Both the position numbers and the translations under genes were made by a program. Below the pieces are notes generated by a model. It saw only the letters and a list, made by a program, of their open reading frames with translations, did not search any database and was not told the origin of the DNA. This document shows positions 12,067 through 23,485 of a stretch of 64,000 nt of DNA, in pieces; the stretch's first letter is position 1; each line of letters begins with the position of its first letter. Source of the DNA: Juglans regia (taxonomy: Eukaryota > Streptophyta > Magnoliopsida > Fagales > Juglandaceae); assembly GCF_001411555.2 (NCBI RefSeq), contig NC_049914.1, positions 14,834,798 through 14,898,797 of the forward strand, written 5' to 3'.

Positions 12067-13843
12067 ATGGGAAATTGTCATACCCTCCCTGTTCCTGCCG
12101 CAATGAATCTCTCCAAGAAAAGCAGTTCTCTGCTTGCCATCGACACCATTTTCAAGCTTCCCTCTCCACTCCCAGTTTGGCCAAAGGGTACGTACCTATT
12201 ATATACTGCTCTCATCAAAAGGATTGTTGCTATTTTTGTGATGATTTTGTTTAAATATCAGTCAAAGCTTTGGTCTTGGTGTAGGGGAAGGATTTGCAAG
12301 TGGGATTATGGATCTGGGAGGTGGATTGCAAGTGCGTCAGATATCAGACTTGGTGAAAGTTTGGGCAACCCGTGAAGGTGGACCCGACAACCTTGGGGCT
12401 ACGTTTTTCGAACCATCCCAGATGCCAGATGGTTTCCATATGTTGGGTTCGTACAGTCAACCAAACAACAAGCCCTTCTTCGGATGGGTTCTTGCAGGGA
12501 AAGATGACGGATCAGCTGAAGCTTTGAAAACGCCACTCGATTATACTCTGGTTTGGAGCAGTGAGTCTTCAAAGATCAAGGCAGATGGGAATGGCTACGT
12601 CTGGCTGCCAATTCCCCCCGATGGTTACAAAGCCGTAGGTCACGTGGTCACAACCTCGCCTGAGAAGCCATTGCCAGATAAAATCAGGTGCGTTCGATCT
12701 GACCTCACGGAACAAAGCGAGGCTTTCACGTGGATCTGGGGTCCAGGTAAAACCAGCGATGCCAATGCCTTCAATGTGTACAGTGTGAGGCCCAGCATTA
12801 GGGGGACCAAAGCTCTTGGTGTCTCTGCTGGTACTTTTGTGGCTCAAATTGGTGGGACTGCCTCTCCTTTGTCTATTGCTTGTTTGAAGAATGCCGAGTC
12901 CAACTTTTCTTGTATGCCAAATCTAATGCAGATTGAGGCATTGATTCAAGCCTACTCTCCATGGGTGTACTTCCATTCAAAAGAAGAGTTCCTACCTTCT
13001 TCAGTGAACTGGTATTTTGGGATGGGGGCACTTTTGTATAAGAAAGGGGAAGAATCAAACCCTGTTCCAATCGAACCCAATGGCTCGAACCTTCCCCAGG
13101 GTGGTTCAAACGATGGTGCTTATTGGCTAGACCTGCCTGTGGATGCTGGGGCCAAAGATACAGTCCGGAAAGGAGAGCTACGAAGCTCCCAAGTTTATGT
13201 ACATGTAAAACCCATGATGGGTGCAAGCTTCACAGACATAGCCATTTGGATTTTCTATCCATTTAATGGTCCGGCTAGGGCTCAGCTTGGTGTTGTCACC
13301 GTCTCACTGGGAAAGATAGGTGAACATGTTGGTGATTGGGAGCATGTGACCCTTAGAGTAAGCAATTTCAATGGGGAGCTTCAAAGGGTTTACTTCTCAC
13401 AACACAGTGGAGGAACATGGGTGGAGGCATATGACCTTGAGTTTCAAAGTGGGAACAAAGCTGTGGGCTATGCATCATTGCATGGACATGCTTTGTATGC
13501 AAAGGCAGGAGTTGTGTTGCAAGGGAATGGAGCAATAGGAATAAGGAACGATACGGAGAAGAGCAAGGTGGTGATGGATACTGGAGGGAGCTTTGAAATA
13601 GTGGCAGCTGAATATTTGGGGTCAGCTGTTGCTGAGCCAGCTTGGCTGAACTATTGCAGGGAATGGGGTCCCAAAATTAGCTATGACATTGCAGAGGAGA
13701 TCAAGAAGGTGGAGAAAAAATTGCCTGGACCACTTAAATCTGCTTTCAAGAAGTTTGTCAATGCCCTACCAAATGAAGTCTTGGGGGAGGAGGGTCCCAC
13801 GGGTCCCAACATGAAGGGCAACTGGCTTGACGATGAAAAATGA
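12067..13843 (+). CDS. DUF946 / Vps62-related protein
   Basis: Plant DUF946 family protein, annotated as Vps62 (vacuolar protein sorting 62)-like by homology; its molecular role is poorly known. Exon 1 is 12067-12187, the intron 12188-12284 (GTACGT...GTAG, 97 nt), exon 2 12285-13843; joining in phase 1 restores WPKGEGFASGIMDLGGG and gives 559 residues, the usual family length. Family landmarks: FSTW-like LVKVWATREGG, QPNNKPFFGWVLAGKD, LVWSSESS, YVWLPIPPDGYKAVGHVVT, IRCVRSDLTE, then the C-terminal half with YSPWVYFHSKEEFLPSSV, HVGDWEHVTLRV, FSQHSGGTWVEA and YASLHGHALYAK. The start at 12067 is preferred because of the TATA box at 12017 and A at -3 with G at +4. It creates MGNCHT, a fit to the N-myristoylation consensus with a palmitoylatable Cys4, so membrane anchoring is likely (inference). 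No stop or frameshift. A later in-frame Met at residue 13 would remove the motif. Confidence 0.93.
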
Positions 13844-13847
13844 TTCA

Positions 13848-13849
<2 letters not shown>

Positions 13850-13892
<43 letters not shown>
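13850..13892. repeat. (TA)n microsatellite in the 3' UTR
   Basis: About 21 TA units starting 7 bases after the DUF946 stop codon, so it should be within the 3' untranslated region. A likely length-polymorphic marker. Confidence 0.9.
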
Positions 13893-13897
<5 letters not shown>

Positions 13898-13956
13898 TTG
13901 TTATTTTTATAAATTTTTTCAATTAAGTTGTGGCTGATGTTATTGAAAAGATTTTA

Positions 13957-14182
13957 AGGTGAGTTTAGATAGTGAATTGAGATGAGTTGATTTGATATGA
14001 AAATTAAAAGTTGAATAAAATATTATTAGATAATTATTTCTTAATATTATTATTATTTTAAAATTTTAAAAAGTTAAATTATTTATTATATTATATATAA
14101 GAATTAATAAAAATTATAATAATAAAATAATTAAAAATAAATAAAATGAGATGAAACGATTTTTATATCTAAATGGAACTTA
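13957..14182. mobile_element. Palindromic MITE, copy C
   Basis: Third copy of the family, here with the clearest ends: GTGAGTTTAGATAGTGAATT, GAGATGAGTTGATTTG on the left and AAATGAGATGAAACGATTTT then ATCTAAATGGAACTTA on the right, forming imperfect terminal inverted repeats. It sits about 110 bases after the DUF946 gene. Confidence 0.65.
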
Positions 14183-14189
14183 GAATTTG

Positions 14190-14990
14190 CGTCACAAGAT
14201 TATAGAAAAATCTCAATTAATCCTTTGTCAAAACTTGTTATATCAAAAAGCACATTCCTGTTACCCCAAAAAAAAAAAAAAGCACTTTCCTTTTCCTTTC
14301 ATTATTGAATTAGATTAATCTTCGATCGGTGGGACCAGTCACCAGATCAATATTGCTAGAAAAATGGTCAGCATCCTGAAATAGAAAAAATGGTTTGTCA
14401 ATCTAAATGAACGAAAATTGGGAGGGAGCCAATAGCATCCGACGGTAGCTATAGCATTGAATCCTTAAAGCAGTTGGAAAAGAAAGAGAGAGGGCGAGAG
14501 AGTTTATTGTTTGGCTTAATTTCAGGAAAAGAGAATGCTCTTGTTTGGATTGGAGAGAAATGTCAATGAGTACGAGCTTGAAGCTATTTTGACTTGAAGC
14601 TATTTTGGAGTATGATAGGAAGTTTACTACATTTTACAAGCCAACCTGATATATATAGAGTTCAATATAGAGTTGTGTGCAAGAAACCATCCAATCCCAA
14701 CGACCTGCTATCAAAATAATTATCATATATGTGAGTGGCACATGGATTGGATGTGTAATCCTTCAAGCATTGAAATTTAGTTCCAACTTTGTAGGGCTTG
14801 CTTTTTTTTTTTCTTTTTTTTTTTGGCTTACATAGTTGGAAGTGGTTATAATTGTGAAGACAAACTATTAAGATGATAATTTTTAGATTAAGTACTTTAT
14901 TAATTTCAAGAATAAGAAGCCAAGAAGCTAATAGGGTAATGACACATGATATATTGGAGGTTTGCCACATTAATGTGCTAAAAAATTTGG
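14190..14990. other. Intergenic DNA without recognised features
   Basis: About 800 bases with T- and A-tracts (14267-14281, 14803-14824) and no supported gene. Minus-strand frames here lack any recognisable domain. Confidence 0.4.
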
Positions 14991-17900
14991 GTTAAATGCT
15001 AGATGGGTTTGTGAAGGCCCATGAGATTGGTTTAATAAGGGTCCTAGCTTATTAGGTAACAGGGCTATGGAAAAACACCAAGACTTAAGCCCAACTTGTT
15101 GGACACAAGAGTATGGGTCTAACTTATTAGACATAAGATACTATGCCTAACCTAGTAAGCATAGGTCATTGGGCCCAATTTAGTAAGATTCAAGGCTATT
15201 GACCCAGTTGAAAATAGATCCAAATTTGGGACCCAACCTAGTCGACTATTGAGGCAAAGGATAGGCCCAATAAATCTGGACATAAAACCCATGGATAAGT
15301 CCACATCTAGGTCCACAACAAAAACTTGTTCATATGGCCCAATAAAAGCCAAAACTTGAAGCCCAAGCCTTTTATTTAATTTCATTCTTCCAAATGGGGC
15401 CCACATACACCATACCATTGGTTTCCATCTTACCCAAGCCCCAATCACATGCCCCTAGGGTTCCCCCTTCAACCTTGGTAAAGTTTTTAACTTGAGTTAA
15501 GATCACTATTCATCTCACCTATGAATAGTAATTCAAGCATCATGACTTGCATAGTTTTCATGAAAATCTTTTCTTCATACTTTTAAATCTGAAATTCTTG
15601 TCTTTTACATTTTTTTTTTTTTGCATCACTCTTAGGCAACCCTTGAATGTTAGAACTAATCCAACCCATATCACTTGAAGAAAAAGCATGTCAATGCCAA
15701 CTAAACCCACCAATCGGCACACATGAAGCAAACCGAGTGACCCTTCAACAAACCACCCAAATCCAATGCCCCTTCAACCAGTTTTCAAGAATATTTCTAC
15801 CCCTTTAATCCTCATTATGTAACCTAAGAATTAGACCTAGCAAGTGTAAAAAACAATTCCAAGAAATAAAACCAAAACACCAACTATTCACCTAGGAACT
15901 TGAAGTGTTGACCAAACCGATTGCACCTCCATCTTTAAGGATTTTTTGCACCTAAAACAGCCACCCCCACAAGCCACCATTTTTGCCCATTCCACCCTAA
16001 GGAAGTGCTTCAAAGCACTCAATTACTTGCTTGGCCAATCCCCTCCCATGAGCTGCAAATCGATTGAAGGAATGAGGTTGCACAAGCTGCCATTTGATTG
16101 AAACCCACACACATTCAAACCCTTCCTTTATGATCTGCACAAACCCAATCACATGACCACCACTCATACTTCATTACACACCTGGTAAGCCCACTCAATA
16201 GTGGTAATCATGCCAAAACATTAGACCAAGAGAATGGGACGAAAGATGGATCAAAACTGGATAATTTTGGGTGGAACCAAAACCATCAGCCATCACTTGT
16301 TTCCCTTGCAGCCCCCGCACCTATGGCCATCCTCTAGATCATTTCTATGGAGTAGTCAAGTGCTTTAGGTCACTATTTAACTGAACCAAAGGATGACAAG
16401 TCTGACATTTTCACTCAACACTCCACGCCCACCTCTTCCAATCAACTCCCACACCCTTCATCCATTGCCATGTATCCTTCACCCCACACCCTTCCATGGA
16501 GTCCTATAAACACCTCCCTTCACTCCTCACTTCTTCACACAACTCTCTCTAGTATCCTTGAGAGCAAAACACTAAAAGTGTGAGAAAATGTTGAAACTGA
16601 GTAGACTGAGTGACGTTCTTGAAGTGAGTTGATTTTTGAGAGCTCAAAGGTCACGATTTTTGTAAGTAATCTTACCTCATCTCTTTTTGGGTATTATATT
16701 GACATGTTAGGCTTTAAATTATGGTATGAAACTTTAGTCATGACAAATTTTGATATGTTATCTTAAGTGTATTTAACATCTTGAATATTTGATTGAAGGT
16801 TTATATTTGAGGAAAACAACATGTCATGATAGGTTTATAAGCCAATATCTTGTGTTGATCATCTAAGCTTTTGGTTGGCACTTGTATCAGAGTGATCTTG
16901 GCATATCATGACTTATTTCCCCAAAGATGGTGTTATGAACCTTTTGAAAACATTTATCATAATGTTAGGCATTGAAATGCATGATTCTTTTAGGCTTTAA
17001 AACTTGCATTGAAAAAGAGAAGCTAGAATTTGATCAAAAAAAAAAAAAAAGAGAAGCTAGAAACATCATGCTTACACACGGTTTGAATATTTTTGGATGA
17101 CTTGGTATTATTCAATGCCTAAGTATTGGAATGAACTAATGTGGCATTAATCTAAGTTGAAAAAATGTCCCAAGATCAAATTTATGGATTTATATTTGAT
17201 GGAACTTGATCATACATGCATGCAAAGAAGCTATAGGTTTGAAATCACAAAAATGGTCACCAAATTGCATGCCCAAGGTTGGATGGTTTTGACATTGTAG
17301 TTGTTTGATTCTTGCAATTCTAAGGTCATATATGGAATTAGAACATAAAAAATATGATAGTTTTTAATTTTGATGACATTTGGGGCCAAATTACAAATAA
17401 TGAAAGTTTAGGGCCTTAGTGGCAATTTTGGAAAATTGTGGGGGCAATTTCGTAATTATTATTTGAACCCTTTTGATTATGAATATCTTCCGTAAATAAA
17501 AAATTCCTAATTTAGAATATATCTTATTACAGTTGCACCAATTTTCTAAGCACCCGAAAAGTTTGTAAGTTAGTTTCTAACTTACTCTTAAATAATTTAT
17601 TTATGATTTTTGTATAAATGTCACATTCATATTAAATGTCATTTTGAGCATGAAATATCATATGATACATCATTGAGCACTTGATTACTTGCTCACATGA
17701 CATGTGAAATTTCTCACTATTTTAGCATGTTACATATAAATGTCATTTTCAAATAAAGCTTACTACTTATACACATGTCATGCAATGCATTTTTCAAGTA
17801 TAGCATGAAAATAAATTTTGTCATGACCCCAAATGCTAGGATGAGGAATTATCCTAGTGGAACTTTTTTGTCCACTTTGGAGTGAATAAGAATTGAGTGA

Positions 17901-18010
17901 TAACTCTTGGGTTAACAAATAACTATCAACGGGCTTCAAATAATTTTTTTTTAAAGAATGTTGTAGCGAAGTCATTTATAGCATGTAATGTTGGTGGGTG
18001 CATGCATTAT
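14991..18010. repeat. Unclassified LTR-like repeat region
   Basis: Non-coding DNA that changes character from the AT-rich background. The first 500 bases are studded with GGGCCCAA/GGCCCAA-type motifs. A possible TATA (CTATAAACA, about 16504) is followed by a pyrimidine-rich leader and a splice-donor-like TTTTGTAAGTAATC near 16660, the layout of the transcribed part of an LTR. Near 17570 the motif AAGTTAGTTTCTAACTTACT resembles sequence at 61620-61780. No gag or pol is seen, and I could not identify termini or a target duplication. Confidence 0.3.
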
Positions 18011-18015
18011 GATGA

Positions 18016-19110
18016 TTGATAAGTGTGATTTTTATATGACTTTTATTACTCTTTTAATTATGAAAAGTGTCAATTTTCCTTCAATTCTATTGATTTTATT
18101 TTATTTCTATATATTTTTCTTTATTTTCTTGGATTTGAAGGAATGAGAAGATTTAGTGCGAAATGAGAGTAGTTTGGTACAAAAGAAGAGACTACGGATC
18201 CAGACCAATGAGAGGTAGCGAGATCTAAAGAGAACCGAGGAGATTTAGGCGAGGAGACGCACGACCAGAATTCGCGACAAGAGTTAGGTGATTTGCATGG
18301 TATTTTACTTTCTGGGCAAGAAGACTTGGCGCAAGGCTCAAGACGACTAGTCTAAACGACATCATGGGCGACAACTAGCAAAGGCGAGCAGTTGTACTGC
18401 TCGGTAGGTTGGAGAGAGGGTTCTATTATTCCAATCGGAAGTCTTTCCTCTCGGTAGGCAAGGAAGTCAGTTATATTCAACACACATAGCATCTACTAGT
18501 TAGTACCCTTGCGAGTTCCGCAATCAATCAATCCGCTGACCACCAACGAACTCCGTAAATCAAGTCGCATATCTTTGAATCTTCCATTTTAGATAATTCC
18601 GTTATTTTTGGGATAATTCCTTTTATGTTAACTTTTATCTTGAGAAACTATTTTCCAGATCTTTAGGCTAGATTGTAGCCGCAATTATCTTATTTCCGGA
18701 ATTGAGTTTTAACATCTATTTAATCTCGTCTGGTGCGATAAATAGAGGGAGTTTTTTTTAGGTTCTAAGTTTTTTAGAGAGCTTAAGTTTTAGATTTCAA
18801 CAATCCAAAGTTTATCATTTGAGTTTCTTTCCAAGGAGATAGATCTGGGGAGTCGAGGCGAGAGCCGCATTCTTCATCAACTAACTCCAATGCAAAACGC
18901 TAATTTTATTGTTTTTTTTTTTAGTTTCATTATGAACTAATTCTACTTTCTAGAGTTTTGATGTAGTCTAGCATTGAACGCACAATTTATATTCTAAGTT
19001 TTTTTATTTCAATATTTCCACGATTGAGTGTTTATTCCTTATTCTTAATGCTTATAATTTTCTAGTTAATTATTATTCAATCTATTGAATCATAATAAAA
19101 CCGAGAGGTG
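18016..19110 (+). repeat. Unclassified repeat with TATA-like promoter
   Basis: Segment of higher GC than its surroundings between about 18150 and 18880, containing GCGATAAATAGAGG (TATA-like, about 18735), a T-rich leader and an AT-rich tail. It has the look of an LTR or solo LTR but it does not resemble the LTR at 28173 and its termini are unclear. It separates the gag remnant downstream from any matching 5' LTR. Confidence 0.3.
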
Positions 19111-19119
19111 ATCTGTGAT

Positions 19120-20110
19120 TTCAATATAGGGTGACAAAACTGACTGGCGAGGTGGAAACACTCCACAAGAAGAATGCAGAACTTAAGAATCCCCGATGAC
19201 CGAGGAGGATGGGAGGATAGCGACATTGAGCAAGTGGGGTCCCAAAATATGCAAGCGGGATCCAAGAAAGAAGAGGAGCAAAGACACATGCATGATGAGC
19301 TCGGCAGCCTCAAGGGGAAGTACGAGGAGATAGCACGGAAAGTGGGTACGTCATCAACGGTGGACCAACTATTCACAAGCGCAGGCCTGCCCTATATTGA
19401 AGAAGTAATGGCATTCCCTTTGCCATTGAAGTTCAGAATCCTTGTCATAGAGATGTACGATGGGAACAAGGACCCTCTCAAGCACCAGGAAACCTTTAGG
19501 GCCCACATGATACTGCACGGCTTCCCTAGGAAAATCGTTTGTAGGGCATTCCAGCTGACCTTAAAGGGGCTCACGTGTGCATGGTTTGGGTCACTGGCAC
19601 CTAAGTCGGTGGGCAGCTTCGGCGAGTTAGCCAGGCTATTCCTAACTCAATTCATGTCCAGTTGGAGGAGGTGGTGTCCGGCCGCATACCTCCTCACTAT
19701 CAAACAAATGAAGGACGAGAGCCTAAAGTCCTACCTGACCCGGTTCAATAAGGAGCGCATGATCACCGAAAACAAGACGAGAAGATTACCTTGGCGGCAC
19801 TCCTAAGAGGTGTGTGGCCGCGCACCTAGTCTATGGTGGAACTAGCCAGGCGGACCCCCTCAACGTTGTTGGAATTAATGGACCAAGCCGACAACTTCAT
19901 TAATGAGGAAGATACTCTTCGAGCATTAACCGAACCGCGAAGGAGAAAATAGAGCTTGCGGAAAGAAAGGGGAAAGCCCCAGCCCTGGTCAAGCCCCATG
20001 AAAAAGGGGAAAGGGACTCCCAGGAGAAGCAACGAGAGAAAGTACCGATGAAGGAACTTGGGCCGCAATACAACTGGCCCACATTTGTCATTCAAGGGGA
20101 GGACGACTAG
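19120..20110 (+). pseudogene. Tat-like Gypsy gag, frameshifted
   Basis: Capsid polyprotein remnant. LTGEVETLHKKNAEL near 19140 reads as the N-terminal coiled coil. The main frame (19174-19806, 210 codons) contains the Retrotrans_gag core: MYDGNKDPLKHQETFRAHM, CRAFQLTLKGLTCAWF and FLTQFMSSWRR, ending LKSYLTRFNKE. A frame change near 19780 moves the reading to LAALLRGVW, with ELARRTPSTLLELMDQADNF and further Arg/Lys-rich sequence broken by stops. The region around 20120-20180 (CADTAHIISPPHTTL) sits where the nucleocapsid linker is expected, but I see no intact zinc knuckle. Not functional. Confidence 0.75.
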
Positions 20111-20499
20111 GAAGTAATGTGCCGATACTGCACATATCATCAGTCCACCTCACACAACACTGAGGATTGCCACTCCCCAGGAGGAATGAAGGAAAGAATA
20201 TTTGGAACAACAAAGGCACCACCGCTCCCCTAACAATAGGCGAGCGCGGGAGCCAAAGAGAAGGTCGAGAGAAAGGAGCCCAGATCGAGATGACCGACAC
20301 TAGCAAGAGAACAATCCCCAAAGGCTGGCGATAGGGGTAGCACCGTCGATTCCCGCGATCGCCACCGAGGCAGCAGCCCGCTCTTGGTGAGATTCGAACC
20401 ATAACGGGAGGGTTCGCGAGTGAGGGCGTCACCTCGTCGAGACGAAAGGCGCACACTAGGCGAGCCCAATACCATGAGGTGTACTTGACCGAGTATCAC

Positions 20500-21012
20500 C
20501 CCGCCAAGCAATGAAGGGGTAACCCCACTCCTGTGATCTCGTTCACAGAGGCTGATAAAGAAGGGGTCTTGTACCCCCATGACGACGCCCTAGTAGTCAC
20601 CATGCTCATTGCCAACTTCACCACCCGCAGAATCCTCATCAACAACGGAAGCTCCGCGGACATATTGTTCTGAGAAGCTTTCATCAAAATGGGTATCAAA
20701 ACCTCTCGGCTGCTAGCCTCCCCCATACCTTTGAAAGGCTTCTCCGGGGGAATCGTCCGACCGGTGAGGACCATCACCTTGTCCGTCCTGGTAGGAAGTA
20801 GCCTGTGCACTGCTCCAGTCATGGTCGACTTCCTTGTGGTAAAAACTCCATTAGCTTACAACGCCATCATAGGAAGACCCACCCTTAACTGCTTAAGGGT
20901 CGTCACGTTGACCTACCACCTCAAGATAAAATTTCCAACTCCCCAGGAGATGGGAGAAGTCCGGTGTGTGCAAGTGTTGACAAGGGAATGCTACGTGCAG
21001 GAGCTAAAGTAG
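20500..21012 (+). pseudogene. Gypsy retropepsin with damaged active site
   Basis: Aspartic protease remnant. [19 protein letters not shown] leads into [13 protein letters not shown], which corresponds to the active-site segment D-N/T-G-S-S-A-D-I-L; the catalytic aspartate codon reads Asn (AAC, about 20644). TGA follows at 20671-20673 where Trp is usual. The C-terminal half YNAIIGRPTLNCLRVVTLTY (flap and second conserved region) is intact, ending at a TAG at about 21010. Both lesions make it inactive. No RT domain follows. Confidence 0.75.
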
Positions 21013-21365
21013 AATGATGAAGAGCCCGCCTTGGACTACACCAATGAGACAAAATAGGCACGGAACCATTGGAAAAACAATGACAGGCTCCTGCTGGGAT
21101 CCACCTTGCCTAGTTTCTAGGGGGGAAGGGGTGGCATGAGGCTGTGAAGGAAAAGGTGGACAACTACTTCTCCAGAGCGAGAACCCTGCCCCCTTAAATT
21201 TTTGTAATGACTCTACACTGAACTTGTATATTTTTGTTTACTTAATAATAGAACTTTTCAAGGCAATTCGAAACATCCGCTCTATGCTTTCACCTTACAA
21301 GTACGACACCAACAAATAAAAACAAAGCCGACTAGCAAGACACACGGCGACAAGGTCATCAATAG

Positions 21366-22500
21366 CTTACCTCCCCGAGGGTCACCATAGGGAAAGATAG
21401 GTCTGAGAGTTGCCTTATCCCTCCTGCGAGGGAGAGCAGGTCAGCCAATGGCGACTCGAAAATAAAACTTTCCTTCTTTGCGAACATTAACATGCAGGAG
21501 CAGGTTCGGCAACAAACTAACCAAAAACTTACCTCCTCACGGGATACTATAGGGAAAGGTCGGCCCAAGGATGGCCTTATCCCTCCCAAAGAGGAGAGCG
21601 GGACTGGCACACGGCCCTTCCAAATACATTACCCTGACCTTCGTCGCAAAGGAGAGTGAGATCAACACCAACTTGACCCAACACCTACCTTCCCTGTGAT
21701 ATCAACGAGCGGGAACTGGTTCAGTAATAGACTGCCCGAAAACTTACCTCTCCGCGGGACACTATAGGGAAAGGTCGGCCCAAGGGTGGCCTTATCCCTC
21801 CCGCAAAGGAAAGCGGAACTGGCACACGACCCTCTCGAATAAATTACCCCGACTCCTATCACAGTGAAGAGTGGTCGGCCAACTACCGCTTGAACTTACC
21901 ACCCCGCGGAGCGTATAAGGAAAGTTAGGCCTTAGTTTTGCCTTATCCCTCCTGCGACGGAGTGCGGGTTTGTCCTCAGCTACCCGACGTTAGTATTTTT
22001 ACCTTCCTCATAAGTGTCAACAGGCGGGAGTGGGTACACTAATAGACTGTCCGAAAACTTACCTCCCCGCGGGGCACTATAGGGAAAGGTCGGCCCAAGG
22101 GTGGCCTTATCCCTCTAGTGGAGGAGAGCGGGACCAGCACACGACCCTCCCGAGTACTTACCCTGACCTCTACTACGACTGAAGAGTGAGTCTAGCGCTA
22201 GCCTGGCTCAAAGTATTACCCTTCCCTGTGATGTCAACGAGAATAGTGGGTCCAATAACAAATTGCCCGAACAACCTACCTCCATGCAGGGTCAATAAAG
22301 GGAAGGCCGGCTCAAGGGTGGCCTTATCCCTCCCGTAAAGGAGAGCGGGCTCCGAAAAAAATTTTCTGGCTCCCATCACAACGAAGGAGAGGACTGCTCC
22401 ACTGGCAACCCGAAGAAATTACCTCATTGGGGAATCAAAAAAGGGCAAGCTAGCTTGAGGTAGCCCGACCCCTCCCCAATGGAGTGCGGGTTTGAGTCTT
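21366..22500 (+). repeat. Higher-order tandem array inside the Tat-like element
   Basis: Seven diverged units each containing CTTACCTCC, a few bases, TATAGGGAAAGGTCGGCC, GGTGGCCTTATCCCTCC and GGAGAGCGGG. Unit anchors are at about 21366, 21528, 21743, 21895, 22058, 22275 and 22419, so spacings run 162, 215, 152, 163, 217, 144. The three-step pattern repeats, giving a higher-order period of about 530 bases present roughly twice. Non-coding. Confidence 0.8.
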
Positions 22501-22823
22501 ATGACTACTTGAAGAAAGAAAGTTCTACGAAAAAGAAGCAAAGTGCTGAGGAAATGAAGCCGCGCAAAGCGTCAACAAGCAAGGAAAATACAGAGAGGGT
22601 GCAGCCGCACATACTTACTTTATTACTTAATGCAAGGTTGCAAAAAAGAGAGTGTCGGGAAATACGAGAAGAAATACAGCAAGGAAAATGTGGAAGCAAT
22701 GCAAAAAAGAAAATACCGAAGCGGTACAATAGGCAAGGCGCAAAAGCAACACTCTGGGAAAAGCTGAAAACAATATACGGAAAGTGCACAATCGAGTACA
22801 TGAAATCATTTTTTTAACTTTAT

Positions 22824-23477
22824 TAAGGGTGCGATTAGGTCCGGTCCGATCAGGGGGGTGATAGACTTAAATTTTTGGTCCATCATTTTCTCCGGACCGG
22901 ACCGGAACGAACATCCCTAGGGATTGGACCGGATCGATAGCTATCTGTCTAACCCAATTATTTTTTTATTCTTTTTTTTAAATAAAATAATAAAATTTAT
23001 TTAAAATACTAAATTAAAATTAAGTAAAGTATTAATATAGATTATGTAACTAACTAAATAAAAAAATATTTTATATGGTCAATGATAATAAAGTAGATGA
23101 AAATTACATTATTAACTTATATAATTACTATATAATTAGTTAATTGATATTATACATTAGTTAATTGATAGATTTTTTTTTTTATATAAGTAGTTAATTG
23201 ATATAAATTTGTTAATAACATATTTAAAATTTTATATTTTTAATGGTGATAGGTTAGATGGAAATTACATAATAAATTATACAATTATTATATAGATAAT
23301 ATATATAAAATAATATATATATTTTTTAATTTAGTCCAATCCGAGGTGGGAAACCCCTAAACCAAGACCGGACCGGACCAACCTCAGTTCTCTATTTCTT
23401 GGACCGGGATAGGACTGACCAACTTCGGTTCGGTCCGGTCGATTTCTCCAGTCCAGACTGACCTGCTAACACCCCTA
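22824..23477. mobile_element. Non-autonomous hAT element (MITE), 654 bp
   Basis: Ends TAAGGGTG...GGTCCGGTCCG and CAGTCTGG...AACACCCCTA (inverted TAGGGGTGTT) are the hAT-type terminal repeats also seen at 42206 and 49039. The subterminal regions are rich in GGACCGG/CCGGTCC. Flanking octamers AACTTTAT (22816-22823) and AACTTTAC (23478-23485) match at 7 of 8, the 8-bp target duplication typical of hAT. The interior is AT-rich and non-coding. It is inserted in the Tat-like element. Confidence 0.85.
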
Positions 23478-23485
23478 AACTTTAC

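Noticed and set aside
12569..13226. Minus-strand open frames of 92 and 117 codons
   Set aside because: They are antisense shadows of the DUF946 coding sequence.
15152..15448. 98-codon minus frame
   Set aside because: Lies in repeat DNA with GGCCCAA motifs; no recognisable protein pattern.
21366..22500. CRISPR-like array
   Set aside because: Repeats are long, diverged and higher-order, in a plant retrotransposon; there are no short identical repeats with unique spacers.
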